Positions 34,600-43,262 are shown, counted from the stretch's first letter. The stretch: 64,000 nucleotides of DNA from Rhodanobacter panaciterrae (GCF_014651895.1 NZ_BMXT01000003.1:62001-126000), one strand, 5' to 3'. The notes: a model not told the origin generated them from the letters alone. Made by a program: numbers and translations.

Positions 34600-35934
34600 A
34601 TGAAGTCCAATTTTCTGTTGAACACTCTTGCCGCCTGCAGCTTGCTCGGCTTTGCTGCCGCGCCGGTATTCGCCCAGGAGACCAACCCCTATTCGCCGGC
34701 CAACGGCCATTCGTATCGCCACGGTGTCGTGCCGCATCGCGACGTGTGGCAGAAGATGCAGCACTACGAAGCCCAACACCCGCTTGCCGCGGTCAACAAG
34801 GCCTCCGGTTCGAAGACGCTGCACTACGGCGGTGGCATCAGTGGCGTCGGCGTCATGTCCACCCACGTGCGGGTCTATCTGGTGATGTACGGCAGCCAGT
34901 GGGGCACCCAGGGCACCGACAGCAAGGGCAATGCCACGTTCACCGGTGATCCGAGCGGAGCGGCGCCGGTCACGCAGATGATGTTCAAGGGCATCGGCAC
35001 CGGCAACGAGCTGTGGTCGGCGGATCTGACCCAGTGGTGCGACGGCCCCAACGTCACTACTGGCGCGACCAGCTGCCCGTCGAACGGCAGCTTCGTGCCG
35101 TACCAGACCGGCGGCACGCTCGCCGGCGTGTGGTACGACAACTCCAAGGCCTCGCCTGCTGCTGCCACGCAAGCCCAGCTCGCTGCCGAGGCGGTCGCTG
35201 CCGCGGCGCACTTCGGCAACACGGCCGCCGGGTCGAACCGTGACACCTACTACGTCATCATGTCGCCACACGGCACCAATCCGGACAACTACCAGGGTGC
35301 GTACTGCGCGTGGCACGACTACACCACCTCGAGCTACGGCGACATCGCGTACAGCAACCAGCCGTACAACACGGATTCCGGCGCCGGTTGCGGCGTCAAC
35401 TTCGTCAACTCGGGCAGTGCCGGTACGCTGGACGGCTACACCATGACGCTCGGTCACGAGTGGCATGAAATGATGTCGGATACGTATCCGGCTGGTGGCT
35501 GGACTGCAAGCAACGGTCAGGAAAACTCCGACGAGTGCGCCTGGATCGCGGCAGGATCACCCGGTGGCGCAGCCAACATCACGATGGGCAACGGCACCTA
35601 TACCGAGCAGGCCAGCTGGTCCAATGACACCAATTCGTGTGCGATCTCGCACCCGATTGTTGGCGGTGGTGGCGGCACCAGTGGTACTCCGGTGGCGAAC
35701 TTCACCTTCACCACGAGCAAACTTGTCGCAAAATTCACCGACACCTCCACGGAGACGGGCGGCACGATCAGCGGGCACTCGTGGAGCTTTGGCGACGGCA
35801 GCAGCTCCACCGCGACCAGCCCGAGCCACACCTACGCGGCGGCCGGCACCTACAGCGTGACCGAGACGGTGACCGACAGCGTCAACGGCACCTCGAACGC
35901 CAAGACAGCATCGGTAACCGTAAAGAGGCATTGA
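34600..35934 (+). CDS. secreted HExxE protein 3 with one PKD domain
   Basis: A 444-residue paralogue with signal peptide '[25 protein letters not shown]'. The core domain carries HEWHE at 286-290 and '[10 protein letters not shown]', then a Gly linker and a single PKD domain (about 364-443) that ends the protein. The ATG at 34600 is chosen because it follows GGGGA and the conserved leader; the frame is open back to 34393, but only through the leader. The N-terminal third differs most from paralogues 1 and 2 ('GGGISGVGVMSTHVRVYLVMYGSQWG'). Function as for protein 1. Confidence 0.8.
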   Translation: MKSNFLLNTLAACSLLGFAAAPVFAQETNPYSPANGHSYRHGVVPHRDVWQKMQHYEAQHPLAAVNKASGSKTLHYGGGISGVGVMSTHVRVYLVMYGSQWGTQGTDSKGNATFTGDPSGAAPVTQMMFKGIGTGNELWSADLTQWCDGPNVTTGATSCPSNGSFVPYQTGGTLAGVWYDNSKASPAAATQAQLAAEAVAAAAHFGNTAAGSNRDTYYVIMSPHGTNPDNYQGAYCAWHDYTTSSYGDIAYSNQPYNTDSGAGCGVNFVNSGSAGTLDGYTMTLGHEWHEMMSDTYPAGGWTASNGQENSDECAWIAAGSPGGAANITMGNGTYTEQASWSNDTNSCAISHPIVGGGGGTSGTPVANFTFTTSKLVAKFTDTSTETGGTISGHSWSFGDGSSSTATSPSHTYAAAGTYSVTETVTDSVNGTSNAKTASVTVKRH

Positions 35935-36046
35935 TGACGATCATCAGTCGTACGTAACCCCGGCGGCAGTCGCTTCGCGCGGCTGCTGTCTCGGGTTCTC
36001 CGGGATGCATGACATCGCATCCCGGTTTCCGAGCTGAAGTCTTCCC

Positions 36047-36074
36047 GCCCGATCGACAACGATCGGGCTTTTTT
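36047..36074 (+). terminator. intrinsic terminator of HExxE gene 3
   Basis: Arms GCCCGATC (36047-36054) and GATCGGGC (36061-36068), six-base loop, then TTTTTT. It closes the three-gene cluster. Confidence 0.92.
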
Positions 36075-36101
36075 GTGCGAGCGACATGCGACCATGTGCG
36101 G

Positions 36102-37358
36102 ATGACTCCGACAACCCCTCCACGATTGGCGATCATCGGTGGCGGCCCGGCTGGCCTGATGGCGGCCGAGGCGGCGTGCGCGGCGGGCGTGGCCGTCGAT
36201 CTGTACGACACGATGGGTTCGGTCGGCCGAAAATTCCTGTTGGCCGGCAAGGGCGGCCTCAATCTGACCCACAGCGAGCCGCAGGCACGTTTTGTCGAAC
36301 GCTACGGCGCGCGGCGGACGGAGATCCAGCGCTGGCTCAATGCGTTCGACGCGGATGCGCTGCGCACCTGGGCGCGCGGGCTCGGGGTGGAAACCTTTGC
36401 CGGTAGTTCCGGCCGGGTATTCCCTGCCGATCTGAAGGCGGCACCATTGCTGCGTGGCTGGCTGCGACGCCTGCGCGAATCCGGCGTGACGTTCCACATG
36501 CATCATCGCTGGCTCGGTTGGCAGGCGCACGGCGCCTTGCACTTCGCCACGCCGCAGGGCGAACGGGCGGTGCCGACGGACGCGGTGATCCTGGCGCTCG
36601 GCGGCGCCAGCTGGCCGCAGCTCGGCTCCGATGGCGCCTGGGTAAAACCGTTGCAGGAAGCAGCGATCGACATCGCACCACTGCAACCGGCGAACTGCGG
36701 TTTCGAGCTGGCGTGGAGCGAGCATCTGTCCAGCCGTTTCGGCGGCGCTCCGCTCAAACCGGTGGTGGCACATTGGGTCGATCGCCGCGGAGCGGCGCAT
36801 GCGCGTCAGGGCGAATGCGTGCTCAGCGAATATGGCATCGAGGGCAGCCTGATCTATGCGATCGGCGCGGAGCTGCGCGAGCAGATTGCCGAACGTGGCG
36901 ACGCCACGCTGATGCTCGATCTGGTGCCCGGTTACACCGAATCGGTGCTCGCCGAGCGCCTCGCGGCACCACGCGGCAAGCACAGCATCGGCGACTGGCT
37001 GCGTCGTCGCGCCGGGCTGGATGCGGCGAAGTGCGCGCTGGTATTCGAGCTTACCGACAAGGCCACCCTGGCCAATCCGGTGGCGTTGGCGAAACAACTC
37101 AAGGCGCTACCGCTGCGGCTGCGCGCACCACGACCGGTCGCCGAAGCGATCAGCACTGCCGGTGGCGTGCGACTGGAAGCGCTGGATGAAAACCTGATGC
37201 TGCATGTCCGTCCCGGCGTGTTCTGTGCCGGCGAGATGCTCGACTGGGAAGCCCCGACTGGTGGCTATCTGCTGACCGCGTGCTTCGCCAGCGGGTTGCT
37301 CGCCGGTCGCGGCGCCGCACGCTGGTTGAAAGCGCAGCAGAGGCAACGCGACGTTTGA
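36102..37358 (+). CDS. TIGR03862/HI0933-type NAD(P)/FAD-dependent flavoprotein
   Basis: A 418-residue flavoprotein of the HI0933 (BaiN/RdsA-like) group. It has the FAD-binding 'IGGGPAGLMAAEAA' at the N-terminus, the family block 'GRKFLLAGKGGLNLTHSE', and the C-terminal 'GVFCAGEMLDWEAPTGGYLLTACFASG' that closes the FAD site. Substrate unknown; relatives include bile-acid and reductive enzymes in gut bacteria, which is no guide here. I chose the ATG at 36102 because the frame upstream runs through the terminator at 36047. Confidence 0.88.
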   Translation: MTPTTPPRLAIIGGGPAGLMAAEAACAAGVAVDLYDTMGSVGRKFLLAGKGGLNLTHSEPQARFVERYGARRTEIQRWLNAFDADALRTWARGLGVETFAGSSGRVFPADLKAAPLLRGWLRRLRESGVTFHMHHRWLGWQAHGALHFATPQGERAVPTDAVILALGGASWPQLGSDGAWVKPLQEAAIDIAPLQPANCGFELAWSEHLSSRFGGAPLKPVVAHWVDRRGAAHARQGECVLSEYGIEGSLIYAIGAELREQIAERGDATLMLDLVPGYTESVLAERLAAPRGKHSIGDWLRRRAGLDAAKCALVFELTDKATLANPVALAKQLKALPLRLRAPRPVAEAISTAGGVRLEALDENLMLHVRPGVFCAGEMLDWEAPTGGYLLTACFASGLLAGRGAARWLKAQQRQRDV

Positions 37359-37367
37359 TCGCCGGTA

Positions 37368-38153
37368 TTAGGGCGCGCGCTTTTTCACCAGCGTGATCTC
37401 GAACAGCTTCGGCCAGCGCTTGCCGGTGACGAACAGGCGATCGTGCGCGGCGTCATAGGCGATGCCGTTGAGTACGTCGTTGCCAGGGTCGGGCAGCTGG
37501 TTGATGTCGAACAAACCGTCGAGATCGATCCAGCCCACGACGTGGCCGTTCGCCGGGTCGATTCGCGCGATGCGGTTGGTCAGCCACACGTTCGCGTAGA
37601 TCTCGCCCTTGATCCATTCCAGCTCATTGAGGTTGGTGACCGGCACCCCGTCGGCCGTCACCGTGATGCGGCGGATCGTAGCCAGCGATTCCGGGTCGAG
37701 CACGCGCAGTACCGCCGTGCCATCGCTCATGTAGAGATGACGATCATCGCGGGTCAACGCCCAGCCTTCGCCCGGATAGGTAAACGTGCGCTGCAATTTG
37801 AAGCTGGTCAGGTCGTAGACGAAGCCGGTCTGTGTCTGCCAGGTGAGCTGCACCAGCCGGTTCTTCCAGTCCACGATGCCTTCGCCGAAATACTGCGACG
37901 GCACGTTGTAACGCTGCACCGTCTCGCCACTCTGCAGCTCGACCTTGCGTACCGTCGAGGTGCCGGCCTGGCCGGTGCTTTCGTAGAGATAGCCGTCCTT
38001 GTAGAACAGGCCTTCGGTATAGGCGCCAGGGTCATGCGGATAGCTGTGCACGACCTTGTAGCCATAGACGGGAATGGATGTGGCCGCACGCGCACCGCCG
38101 CCGAGCAGGGCGAGAGCAAAAAAGATCAGGGACAGGCCGGGCGATCGGGTCAT
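37368..38153 (-). CDS. exported glutaminyl-peptide cyclotransferase (beta-propeller type)
   Basis: A 261-residue protein with signal peptide 'MTRSPGLSLIFFALALLGGGARA', then the five-bladed propeller of plant/bacterial-type glutaminyl cyclase. Typical blocks are 'HDPGAYTEGLFYKDGYLYESTGQ', 'YFGEGIVDWKNRLVQLTW' (described in pieces), 'LNELEWIKGEIYANVW' and 'NDVLNGIAYD'. It converts N-terminal Gln of proteins to pyroglutamate in the periplasm or outside. Mature secreted proteins in this window could be substrates, which is speculation. Confidence 0.9.
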   Translation of the reverse strand: MTRSPGLSLIFFALALLGGGARAATSIPVYGYKVVHSYPHDPGAYTEGLFYKDGYLYESTGQAGTSTVRKVELQSGETVQRYNVPSQYFGEGIVDWKNRLVQLTWQTQTGFVYDLTSFKLQRTFTYPGEGWALTRDDRHLYMSDGTAVLRVLDPESLATIRRITVTADGVPVTNLNELEWIKGEIYANVWLTNRIARIDPANGHVVGWIDLDGLFDINQLPDPGNDVLNGIAYDAAHDRLFVTGKRWPKLFEITLVKKRAP

Positions 38154-38184
38154 CGGTCAGCTACACGCAGGGGAAAGGTTGGGA

Positions 38185-39564
38185 TCAGCTCAGCGGGCGC
38201 ACGCGGAAATTGCGGCCCTTGATCTTGCCGGCACGCAACCGCTCCAGTGCCTTGTTCGCCAGCGCCCGGCTGATCGCCACGTAGGCGCGAGTGGCGAACA
38301 CGTCGATCTTGCCGATGTCCTTGGCGTCGAGTCCGGCATCGCCGGTGAGTGCACCGAGGATATCGCCGGGGCGCAGCTTGTCCTGTCGCCCGGCGTCGAT
38401 CACCAAGGTCTTCATCGGCGCCAGATGCAAGGTCTTGCCGCGCGACGGCGCCACTTTCAGCGGACGCCAGGGCAGCGGCGTGCCGTTGAGCTCCTCGATG
38501 TTCGCCGCCTTCGGCCGCTCGCGCGGCGTGCACAGCGTGATCGCCAGGCCAGTCTGGCCGGCGCGGCCGGTGCGGCCGATGCGATGCGTGTGGGTTTCCG
38601 GATCGTGGGCGATGTCGTAGCTCACCACCAGCGGCAGCGCGACGATGTCGAGCCCGCGCGCAGCGACGTCGGTGGCAACCAGCACCGCGCAACTGCGGTT
38701 GGCGAAGCGCACCAGCACCTCGTCGCGATCACGCTGCTCCATGTCGCCGTGCAGCGCCAGCGCGGAGAAGCCGCGACGATCGAGTTCCTGCGCCACTGCA
38801 TCCACTTCGCGGCGCATATTGCAGAACACCAGCGCATGCTCGGCGTGCGCGCCACCCAACAGCTGAGCCAGCGCGTCAGGTTTCTGCGCAGGCTCCACTT
38901 CGTGGAAGCGCTGCTCGATCGCCGGCTGTTCATGCACCGGCGCGTCTACGGTGACCTCGACGGGATTCTTCTGCACGCGCTGGCTCACCGCGCGGATCTC
39001 GTCCGGGTACGTCGCCGAGAACAGCAGGGTCTGGTGGTGCTTGGCGATGCGTCCGATGATGTCGTCGATCGCCTCGGTGAAACCCATGTCGAGCATGCGA
39101 TCGGCCTCGTCCAGCACCAGCACCTTGATGCCGCCGCCGTGCAGGCTTTCCCGCTTCAGATGTTCCTGCACGCGGCCAGGCGTGCCGACCACGATGTGCG
39201 GGTCATGCGTCAACGAAGCCAACTGCGGCCCCAGCGGCATGCCGCCGCACAAGGTCAGCAGCTTCACGTTCGGGATGTTCGCGGCGAGTTTGCGGATCGC
39301 CTTGCTGACCTGATCGGCCAGTTCACGCGTCGGACACAGCACCAGCGCCTGCAGCCGGATCGTGTCCACGTCGATCGATTGCAGCAGGCTCAGCCCGAAC
39401 GCCGCGGTCTTGCCACTGCCGGTCTGCGCTTGTGCGATCACGTCGCGACCCTCCAGCATCGGCGGCAGGCTTTGCGCCTGCACCGGCGTCATCGTGGCGT
39501 AGCCGAGCGTTTCGACGCTGGCGAGCAGGGCGGGTTTGAGCGGGAGCGAGCTGAAGGTGGTCAT
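38185..39564 (-). CDS. dbpA: ATP-dependent RNA helicase DbpA
   Basis: A 459-residue DEAD-box helicase. Q motif 'MTPVQAQSLP', motif I 'AQTGSGKT', motif II DEAD in 'VLDEADRMLD', motif III 'SAT', motif VI 'HRIGRTGRAG'. The C-terminal DbpA RNA-recognition domain (about 385-459, 'RPGDILGALTGDAGLDAKDIGKIDV') targets hairpin 92 of 23S rRNA during 50S assembly. It is divergent from folB across 99 bases. Confidence 0.94.
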   Translation of the reverse strand: MTTFSSLPLKPALLASVETLGYATMTPVQAQSLPPMLEGRDVIAQAQTGSGKTAAFGLSLLQSIDVDTIRLQALVLCPTRELADQVSKAIRKLAANIPNVKLLTLCGGMPLGPQLASLTHDPHIVVGTPGRVQEHLKRESLHGGGIKVLVLDEADRMLDMGFTEAIDDIIGRIAKHHQTLLFSATYPDEIRAVSQRVQKNPVEVTVDAPVHEQPAIEQRFHEVEPAQKPDALAQLLGGAHAEHALVFCNMRREVDAVAQELDRRGFSALALHGDMEQRDRDEVLVRFANRSCAVLVATDVAARGLDIVALPLVVSYDIAHDPETHTHRIGRTGRAGQTGLAITLCTPRERPKAANIEELNGTPLPWRPLKVAPSRGKTLHLAPMKTLVIDAGRQDKLRPGDILGALTGDAGLDAKDIGKIDVFATRAYVAISRALANKALERLRAGKIKGRNFRVRPLS

Positions 39565-39663
39565 CTGTATATGATCGCACGACCGCCACCATACGCCCTT
39601 GCGACTTGCATCCGGCCGCCAGCTCGCGGACCCTGTGCGGCTATCGCCTCAGTGATTACCGCC

Positions 39664-40023
39664 ATGGATATCGTTTTCATCGAAGATCTGCGCATCGACA
39701 CCGTCATAGGCATCTACGACTGGGAGCGCCGCGTGCGGCAGGCGTTGTCGTTCGATATCGAGATGGCGTTCGACAACACGGTGCCGGCGGCCAGCGACGA
39801 CATCGCGCTGACGTTGAACTACAAGGATGTGTCCAAGCGCCTGATCGGTTACGTGGGTGAGTCGAGTTTCGGTCTGGTCGAGACGCTGGCCGAGCGCTGC
39901 GCGGCGATCATCCGCGAGGAGTTCGGGGTCAGCTGGGTGCGCCTGAAATTGTCCAAGCCCGGCGCGGTGCGCGGGGCGAAGGCGGTCGGCGTGCGGATCG
40001 AACGCGGCACGCGGCCGGACTGA
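39664..40023 (+). CDS. folB: dihydroneopterin aldolase
   Basis: A 119-residue FolB. It cleaves 7,8-dihydroneopterin to 6-hydroxymethyl-dihydropterin and glycolaldehyde in folate synthesis. Visible features are 'IEDLRIDTVIGIYDWERR', 'LNYKDVSKRL', Glu in 'LVETLAERCA' and the C-terminal Lys in 'LSKPGAVRGAKAVGV'. Its stop overlaps the folK start (TGATG), so the two successive enzymes are made together. Confidence 0.94.
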   Translation: MDIVFIEDLRIDTVIGIYDWERRVRQALSFDIEMAFDNTVPAASDDIALTLNYKDVSKRLIGYVGESSFGLVETLAERCAAIIREEFGVSWVRLKLSKPGAVRGAKAVGVRIERGTRPD

Positions 40024-40511
40024 TGGCGCGGGTCTACTTGAGCCTGGGCTCCAATCTCGAGCCGCGGCGCTATCTGCCTGCGGCGATTGACGCGTTGCGC
40101 GATCGCTTCGGCGCGATCGCGGTATCGCCGGCGTATCGCAGCCGCTCGGTGGGTTTTGACGGTGCGGACTTCGTCAATCTGGCGGTTGGGCTGGATACCG
40201 ACCTCTCGCCCGAGGCGCTGAATGACTGGCTGCATGCGCTGGAGGATAGCCACGGCCGCCGCCGCGATGTGCCGCGCTACTCCGACCGCACGTTGGATAT
40301 CGACATCGTGTTCTACGACGCGCTGGTGCTCGATGGGCCGGGCCATCTGCAGATTCCGCGCAACGAGATCAAGCACGCCTTCGTGCTGCGGCCAATCGCG
40401 GATATCGCGCCGGCGTTCCGGCACCCGCTGAGTGGGCGCAGCATGGCCGAACTGTGGGCGGCGTTTCCGGCGGAACAAGAGCCGCTGATCGTCGAGCCGC
40501 TGCCGGACTGA
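40023..40511 (+). CDS. folK: 2-amino-4-hydroxy-6-hydroxymethyldihydropteridine pyrophosphokinase
   Basis: A 162-residue HPPK that transfers pyrophosphate from ATP to 6-hydroxymethyl-dihydropterin, the step after FolB. Family blocks 'VYLSLGSNLEPR', 'FVNLAVGLDTDL', the Arg-rich loop 'HGRRRDVPRYSDRTLDIDIVFYD' (Asp-x-Asp magnesium site) and 'IPRNEIKHAFVLRPIADIAP' are all seen. Length is normal. Confidence 0.95.
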   Translation: MARVYLSLGSNLEPRRYLPAAIDALRDRFGAIAVSPAYRSRSVGFDGADFVNLAVGLDTDLSPEALNDWLHALEDSHGRRRDVPRYSDRTLDIDIVFYDALVLDGPGHLQIPRNEIKHAFVLRPIADIAPAFRHPLSGRSMAELWAAFPAEQEPLIVEPLPD

Positions 40512-40586
40512 GTGGTCCGCACTGTTGCGTGTCGATGGCTGGTGCTAGAAAGGCAACTCACTATCCACGGACGCGGGGCGACGCAC

Positions 40587-41450
40587 ATGGCTGGAAAATT
40601 TGCACGCAGTTGGGCCTTGATGAAGGCGAGCGCGACGGTGTTGCGCTCGGACAAGTCATTGCTGGTGTTTCCGTTGCTGTCGGGGCTGTGCACGCTGCTG
40701 GTGGCGGCGAGTTTCCTGATCCCGGTCGCAGTGATGGTGATCGGTGGCGAACATGCCGGGCAGGACTTCCATCAACGCATGTCGGCGGGCGCATATCTGC
40801 TGATGTTCGCGTTCTATCTGGTGCAGTACTTCGTGATCATCTTCTTCCAGACCGCGTTGACCGGTGTGGCGCTGATGCATCTGCGCGGTGAGCCGACCAG
40901 TGTGGCGACGGGTTTTGCGCTGGCGCGTTCGCGGCTTCCGCACATCCTTGGTTACGCGCTGATTGCGGCCACCGTTGGTCTGCTGTTGCGGATGGTGCAG
41001 GAGCGGCTCGGCCTGATCGGGCGGCTGGTGGTCGGCTTCCTCGGTCTGGCATGGACCGTGGCAACGTTTCTGGTGGTGCCGATCCTCGCCAGCCAGGACG
41101 TGGGGCCGGTGGATGCAGTCAAGCGCAGTGTGGAGCTGCTCAAGCGCAGCTGGGGCGAGAACCTGATCGGCAACGGCGGCATCGGTGTGGTGTTCGGCCT
41201 GCTGATGTTCGTGGCTGTGCTGGTGGGTGCGGCACTGATCGGCGGAGCGTTCGCACTGCAGTCGGTCGTGGCGATCGTGCTGGCGGTAACCGTGGTGGTG
41301 CTGGGATTCATCCTGCTCGGGCTGATCCAGTCGTCGCTGCAGGGTATTTATGCGGCCGCGCTGTATCGCTATGCGGAAGGTGGCGAGGCCAGTGTCGGTT
41401 TCGATCAGGCGTTGCTGGAGCAGGCGTTCCGCAGCAAGCAGAAGCAGTGA
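40587..41450 (+). CDS. multi-spanning membrane protein (DUF6159-like)
   Basis: A 287-residue integral membrane protein with about six hydrophobic segments (roughly 27-50, 68-90, 112-130, 143-165, 203-225, 230-255) and a soluble C-terminal tail ending in charged residues. Its pattern 'FARSWALMKASATVLRSDKSLLVFPLLSG' matches DUF6159 proteins from memory. No catalytic motif is visible, and function is unknown. It starts 75 bases after folK and may be read with it. Confidence 0.75.
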   Translation: MAGKFARSWALMKASATVLRSDKSLLVFPLLSGLCTLLVAASFLIPVAVMVIGGEHAGQDFHQRMSAGAYLLMFAFYLVQYFVIIFFQTALTGVALMHLRGEPTSVATGFALARSRLPHILGYALIAATVGLLLRMVQERLGLIGRLVVGFLGLAWTVATFLVVPILASQDVGPVDAVKRSVELLKRSWGENLIGNGGIGVVFGLLMFVAVLVGAALIGGAFALQSVVAIVLAVTVVVLGFILLGLIQSSLQGIYAAALYRYAEGGEASVGFDQALLEQAFRSKQKQ

Positions 41451-41459
41451 TGCGATGAA

Positions 41460-41483
41460 CTGCCTCCCCGCGCAGGGAGGCAG
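41460..41483. terminator. bidirectional terminator stem between convergent genes
   Basis: Perfect 9-base arms CTGCCTCCC (41460-41468) and GGGAGGCAG (41475-41483) with a six-base loop fill the gap between the membrane protein gene and the pteridine reductase stop at 41484. No strong T-run on either side. Confidence 0.6.
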
Positions 41484-42230
41484 TCACACCGACAATGTGC
41501 GGCCGCCGTCGATGCGGATGATCTGGCCGGTGACGAATGGCGCGTCGCGCAGCAGCCACAGTACCGCGCTGGCCACATCGTCCGGCGTGCCCGCACGCTG
41601 CAGCGGCGTGCGGGCCAGCATTACCTGCTGGTCAGCATACGGCTTGCCGTCGCTCGGCCACATCACGGCGCCGGGCGCTACGCCGTTGACGCGTATGTCC
41701 GGACCCAGATCCAGTGCAAGTGAGCGGGTCATCGCGGCGAGCGCCGCCTTGGCCATGCAGTACAGCGGGTGTGCCGCCAGTGGCCGTTCGGCGTAAATGT
41801 CGATCATGTTGACGATGCCGCCGCGCGCTGCGCGCAGGGCCGGTATCGCCGCCTGGCTGAGGAAGAACGGTGCCTGCGCGTTGGAGGTGAACAGCTCGTT
41901 CCATTGTTGCACTGTCGCGGTGCCCAGCGGGGTGGGATAGAACGCCGAGGCATTGTTGACCAATGCGTCGAGCCGGCCGTAATGCGCCAGCAGCTGATCG
42001 ATCATGACCGGTAGCGTCGACAACTCGGCCAGTTCGGCCTGCAGCAGCAAGGTGCTGCCGCTGCGCTGCTGCTCCAGTTCATCGGCGAGTACGCGGGCAT
42101 CATCGACGGAATGGCGATAGTGCAGGGCGAGGTCGTAGCCGGCCGCGTGCAGCGTGCGTGCGATCACCGCACCCACGCGACGACCGGCGCCGGTGATCAG
42201 TGCGACGGGGCGATCATGGCGTGGCTTCAT
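41484..42230 (-). CDS. pteridine reductase (short-chain dehydrogenase, FolM-like)
   Basis: A 248-residue SDR. It has the NADPH motif 'TGAGRRVGAVIA' with Arg-Arg in the third Gly region, as in PTR1/FolM; 'NNASAFYPTPLG'; the catalytic Tyr/Lys in 'YCMAK'; and 'GVAPGAVMWPS'. These point to reduction of dihydrobiopterin, dihydromonapterin or dihydrofolate rather than fatty-acid or sugar chemistry. The location next to folB and folK supports a pterin role. It is convergent with the DUF6159-like gene. Confidence 0.85.
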   Translation of the reverse strand: MKPRHDRPVALITGAGRRVGAVIARTLHAAGYDLALHYRHSVDDARVLADELEQQRSGSTLLLQAELAELSTLPVMIDQLLAHYGRLDALVNNASAFYPTPLGTATVQQWNELFTSNAQAPFFLSQAAIPALRAARGGIVNMIDIYAERPLAAHPLYCMAKAALAAMTRSLALDLGPDIRVNGVAPGAVMWPSDGKPYADQQVMLARTPLQRAGTPDDVASAVLWLLRDAPFVTGQIIRIDGGRTLSV

Positions 42231-42302
42231 GCGTCGGTTCCTGCGGCAGTCCAGCGGGCAGCTTGCCGTAAAGCATGCAGTGCGTCATCCACTGGCGAGC
42301 GA

Positions 42303-43085
42303 TCAGTCCGCCTTCGGCTGGCGCGGTTTCCTGCTGGCGGCCTTGCGTGCGGCATTGGCGACTTTGCGCGCGGCACCGGTGGTCGCCTTGTCGACCAGCT
42401 TGTCCATCGCGCGACGCACCGGTGAGGCCTTCTTGCGCGGCGCCGCCTTGACCGCTTCCGCAACGGTTTCATCGCCTTCGTCGGTCATCACGACATCGCC
42501 ACTGAACAGGGCGATCGCGGTGCTGGCGACCTGTCCGGTGTCGTAATACGCGTAGGCGCCGACACCGAGCGCGCCGATCACCGGCAGCCAGCGCGAAAGG
42601 CCCTCGCTCACCGTGCGCTGGGTCAGCTTCACGCCGACCTGCTTGGCCACCCGTTGAGCGACGGTGTAAGACATCCGTCGGAACACCAGCCGGTCGCCCA
42701 TCTGCACGACCAGGTCGCGGAACGCCTGCGCGGCGGTATGCCGGAACAGGCACCACAACATCTGTTCGCGGCCCAGGCTGTGATTGCGACCGTAAGCGGC
42801 GGCGATATCGCTGACCATCTGGCCCTGGATTTTCCAGATCGCGATCAGCTCCGGCAGCAGAGTCAGCCAGCCCAGCGGACCCGGCGGCAGCGCCAGCGAA
42901 CCGGCGGTGAGTGCGGCGCGCTGGGCCGCGCGCTGGGCTAGCCGGCGCGCCTCCGTGGCGGGGTCCTTGCTGCTGCCGACCTTGCTGTCCGGCACCTTGC
43001 TGACGAAATCGAGGATCGCCTGGGTCACCCGGTTGTGCTCGACCGGTGCGATGACGGCGGGAACCTGCTCGCTGTGCTTGGCCAT
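42303..43085 (-). CDS. EcsC family protein
   Basis: A 260-residue EcsC-like protein. It has a hydrophobic centre ('LALPPGPLGWLTLLPELIAIWKIQ' and 'WLPVIGALGVGAYAYYDTG'), the family block 'QGQMVSDIAAAYG', and a Lys/Arg/Ala-rich histone-like C-terminal tail (about 215-260). The tail may bind nucleic acid or polyphosphate. In Bacillus EcsC is encoded with an ABC transporter; none is seen here. I chose the ATG at 43085 because GGAG lies six bases before it; another ATG is at 43097. Confidence 0.82.
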   Translation of the reverse strand: MAKHSEQVPAVIAPVEHNRVTQAILDFVSKVPDSKVGSSKDPATEARRLAQRAAQRAALTAGSLALPPGPLGWLTLLPELIAIWKIQGQMVSDIAAAYGRNHSLGREQMLWCLFRHTAAQAFRDLVVQMGDRLVFRRMSYTVAQRVAKQVGVKLTQRTVSEGLSRWLPVIGALGVGAYAYYDTGQVASTAIALFSGDVVMTDEGDETVAEAVKAAPRKKASPVRRAMDKLVDKATTGAARKVANAARKAASRKPRQPKAD

Positions 43086-43244
43086 GCGGTACTCCATGGA
43101 ATCGCCACCGTGAAAGGCGGACGTCCATGCAGTCTAGAGGAGCTGTGTGAAGCCGGACTCAATGGCCGGCAGTGGCTGATCGCGGCGGGTTACGGCCCTG
43201 GACAAGACATGACTTCTGGCCCAGGCAGGTGAGGCGGATGGTTA

Positions 43245-43262
43245 GTAATGTTATAACATTAC
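43245..43262. promoter_or_regulatory. Zur-box-like palindrome
   Basis: GTAATGTTATAACATTAC is a perfect 18-base palindrome ending 34 bases before the ATG of the TonB receptor. Its ATGTTATAACAT core is the hallmark of proteobacterial Zur (zinc uptake regulator) sites. Position near the promoter fits repression when zinc is plentiful. Confidence 0.8.

Noticed and set aside
38074-39663. Upstream extension of the folB frame, 530 codons antisense to dbpA
   Set aside because: Folate enzyme homology starts at 39664; the extension is a shadow of dbpA.
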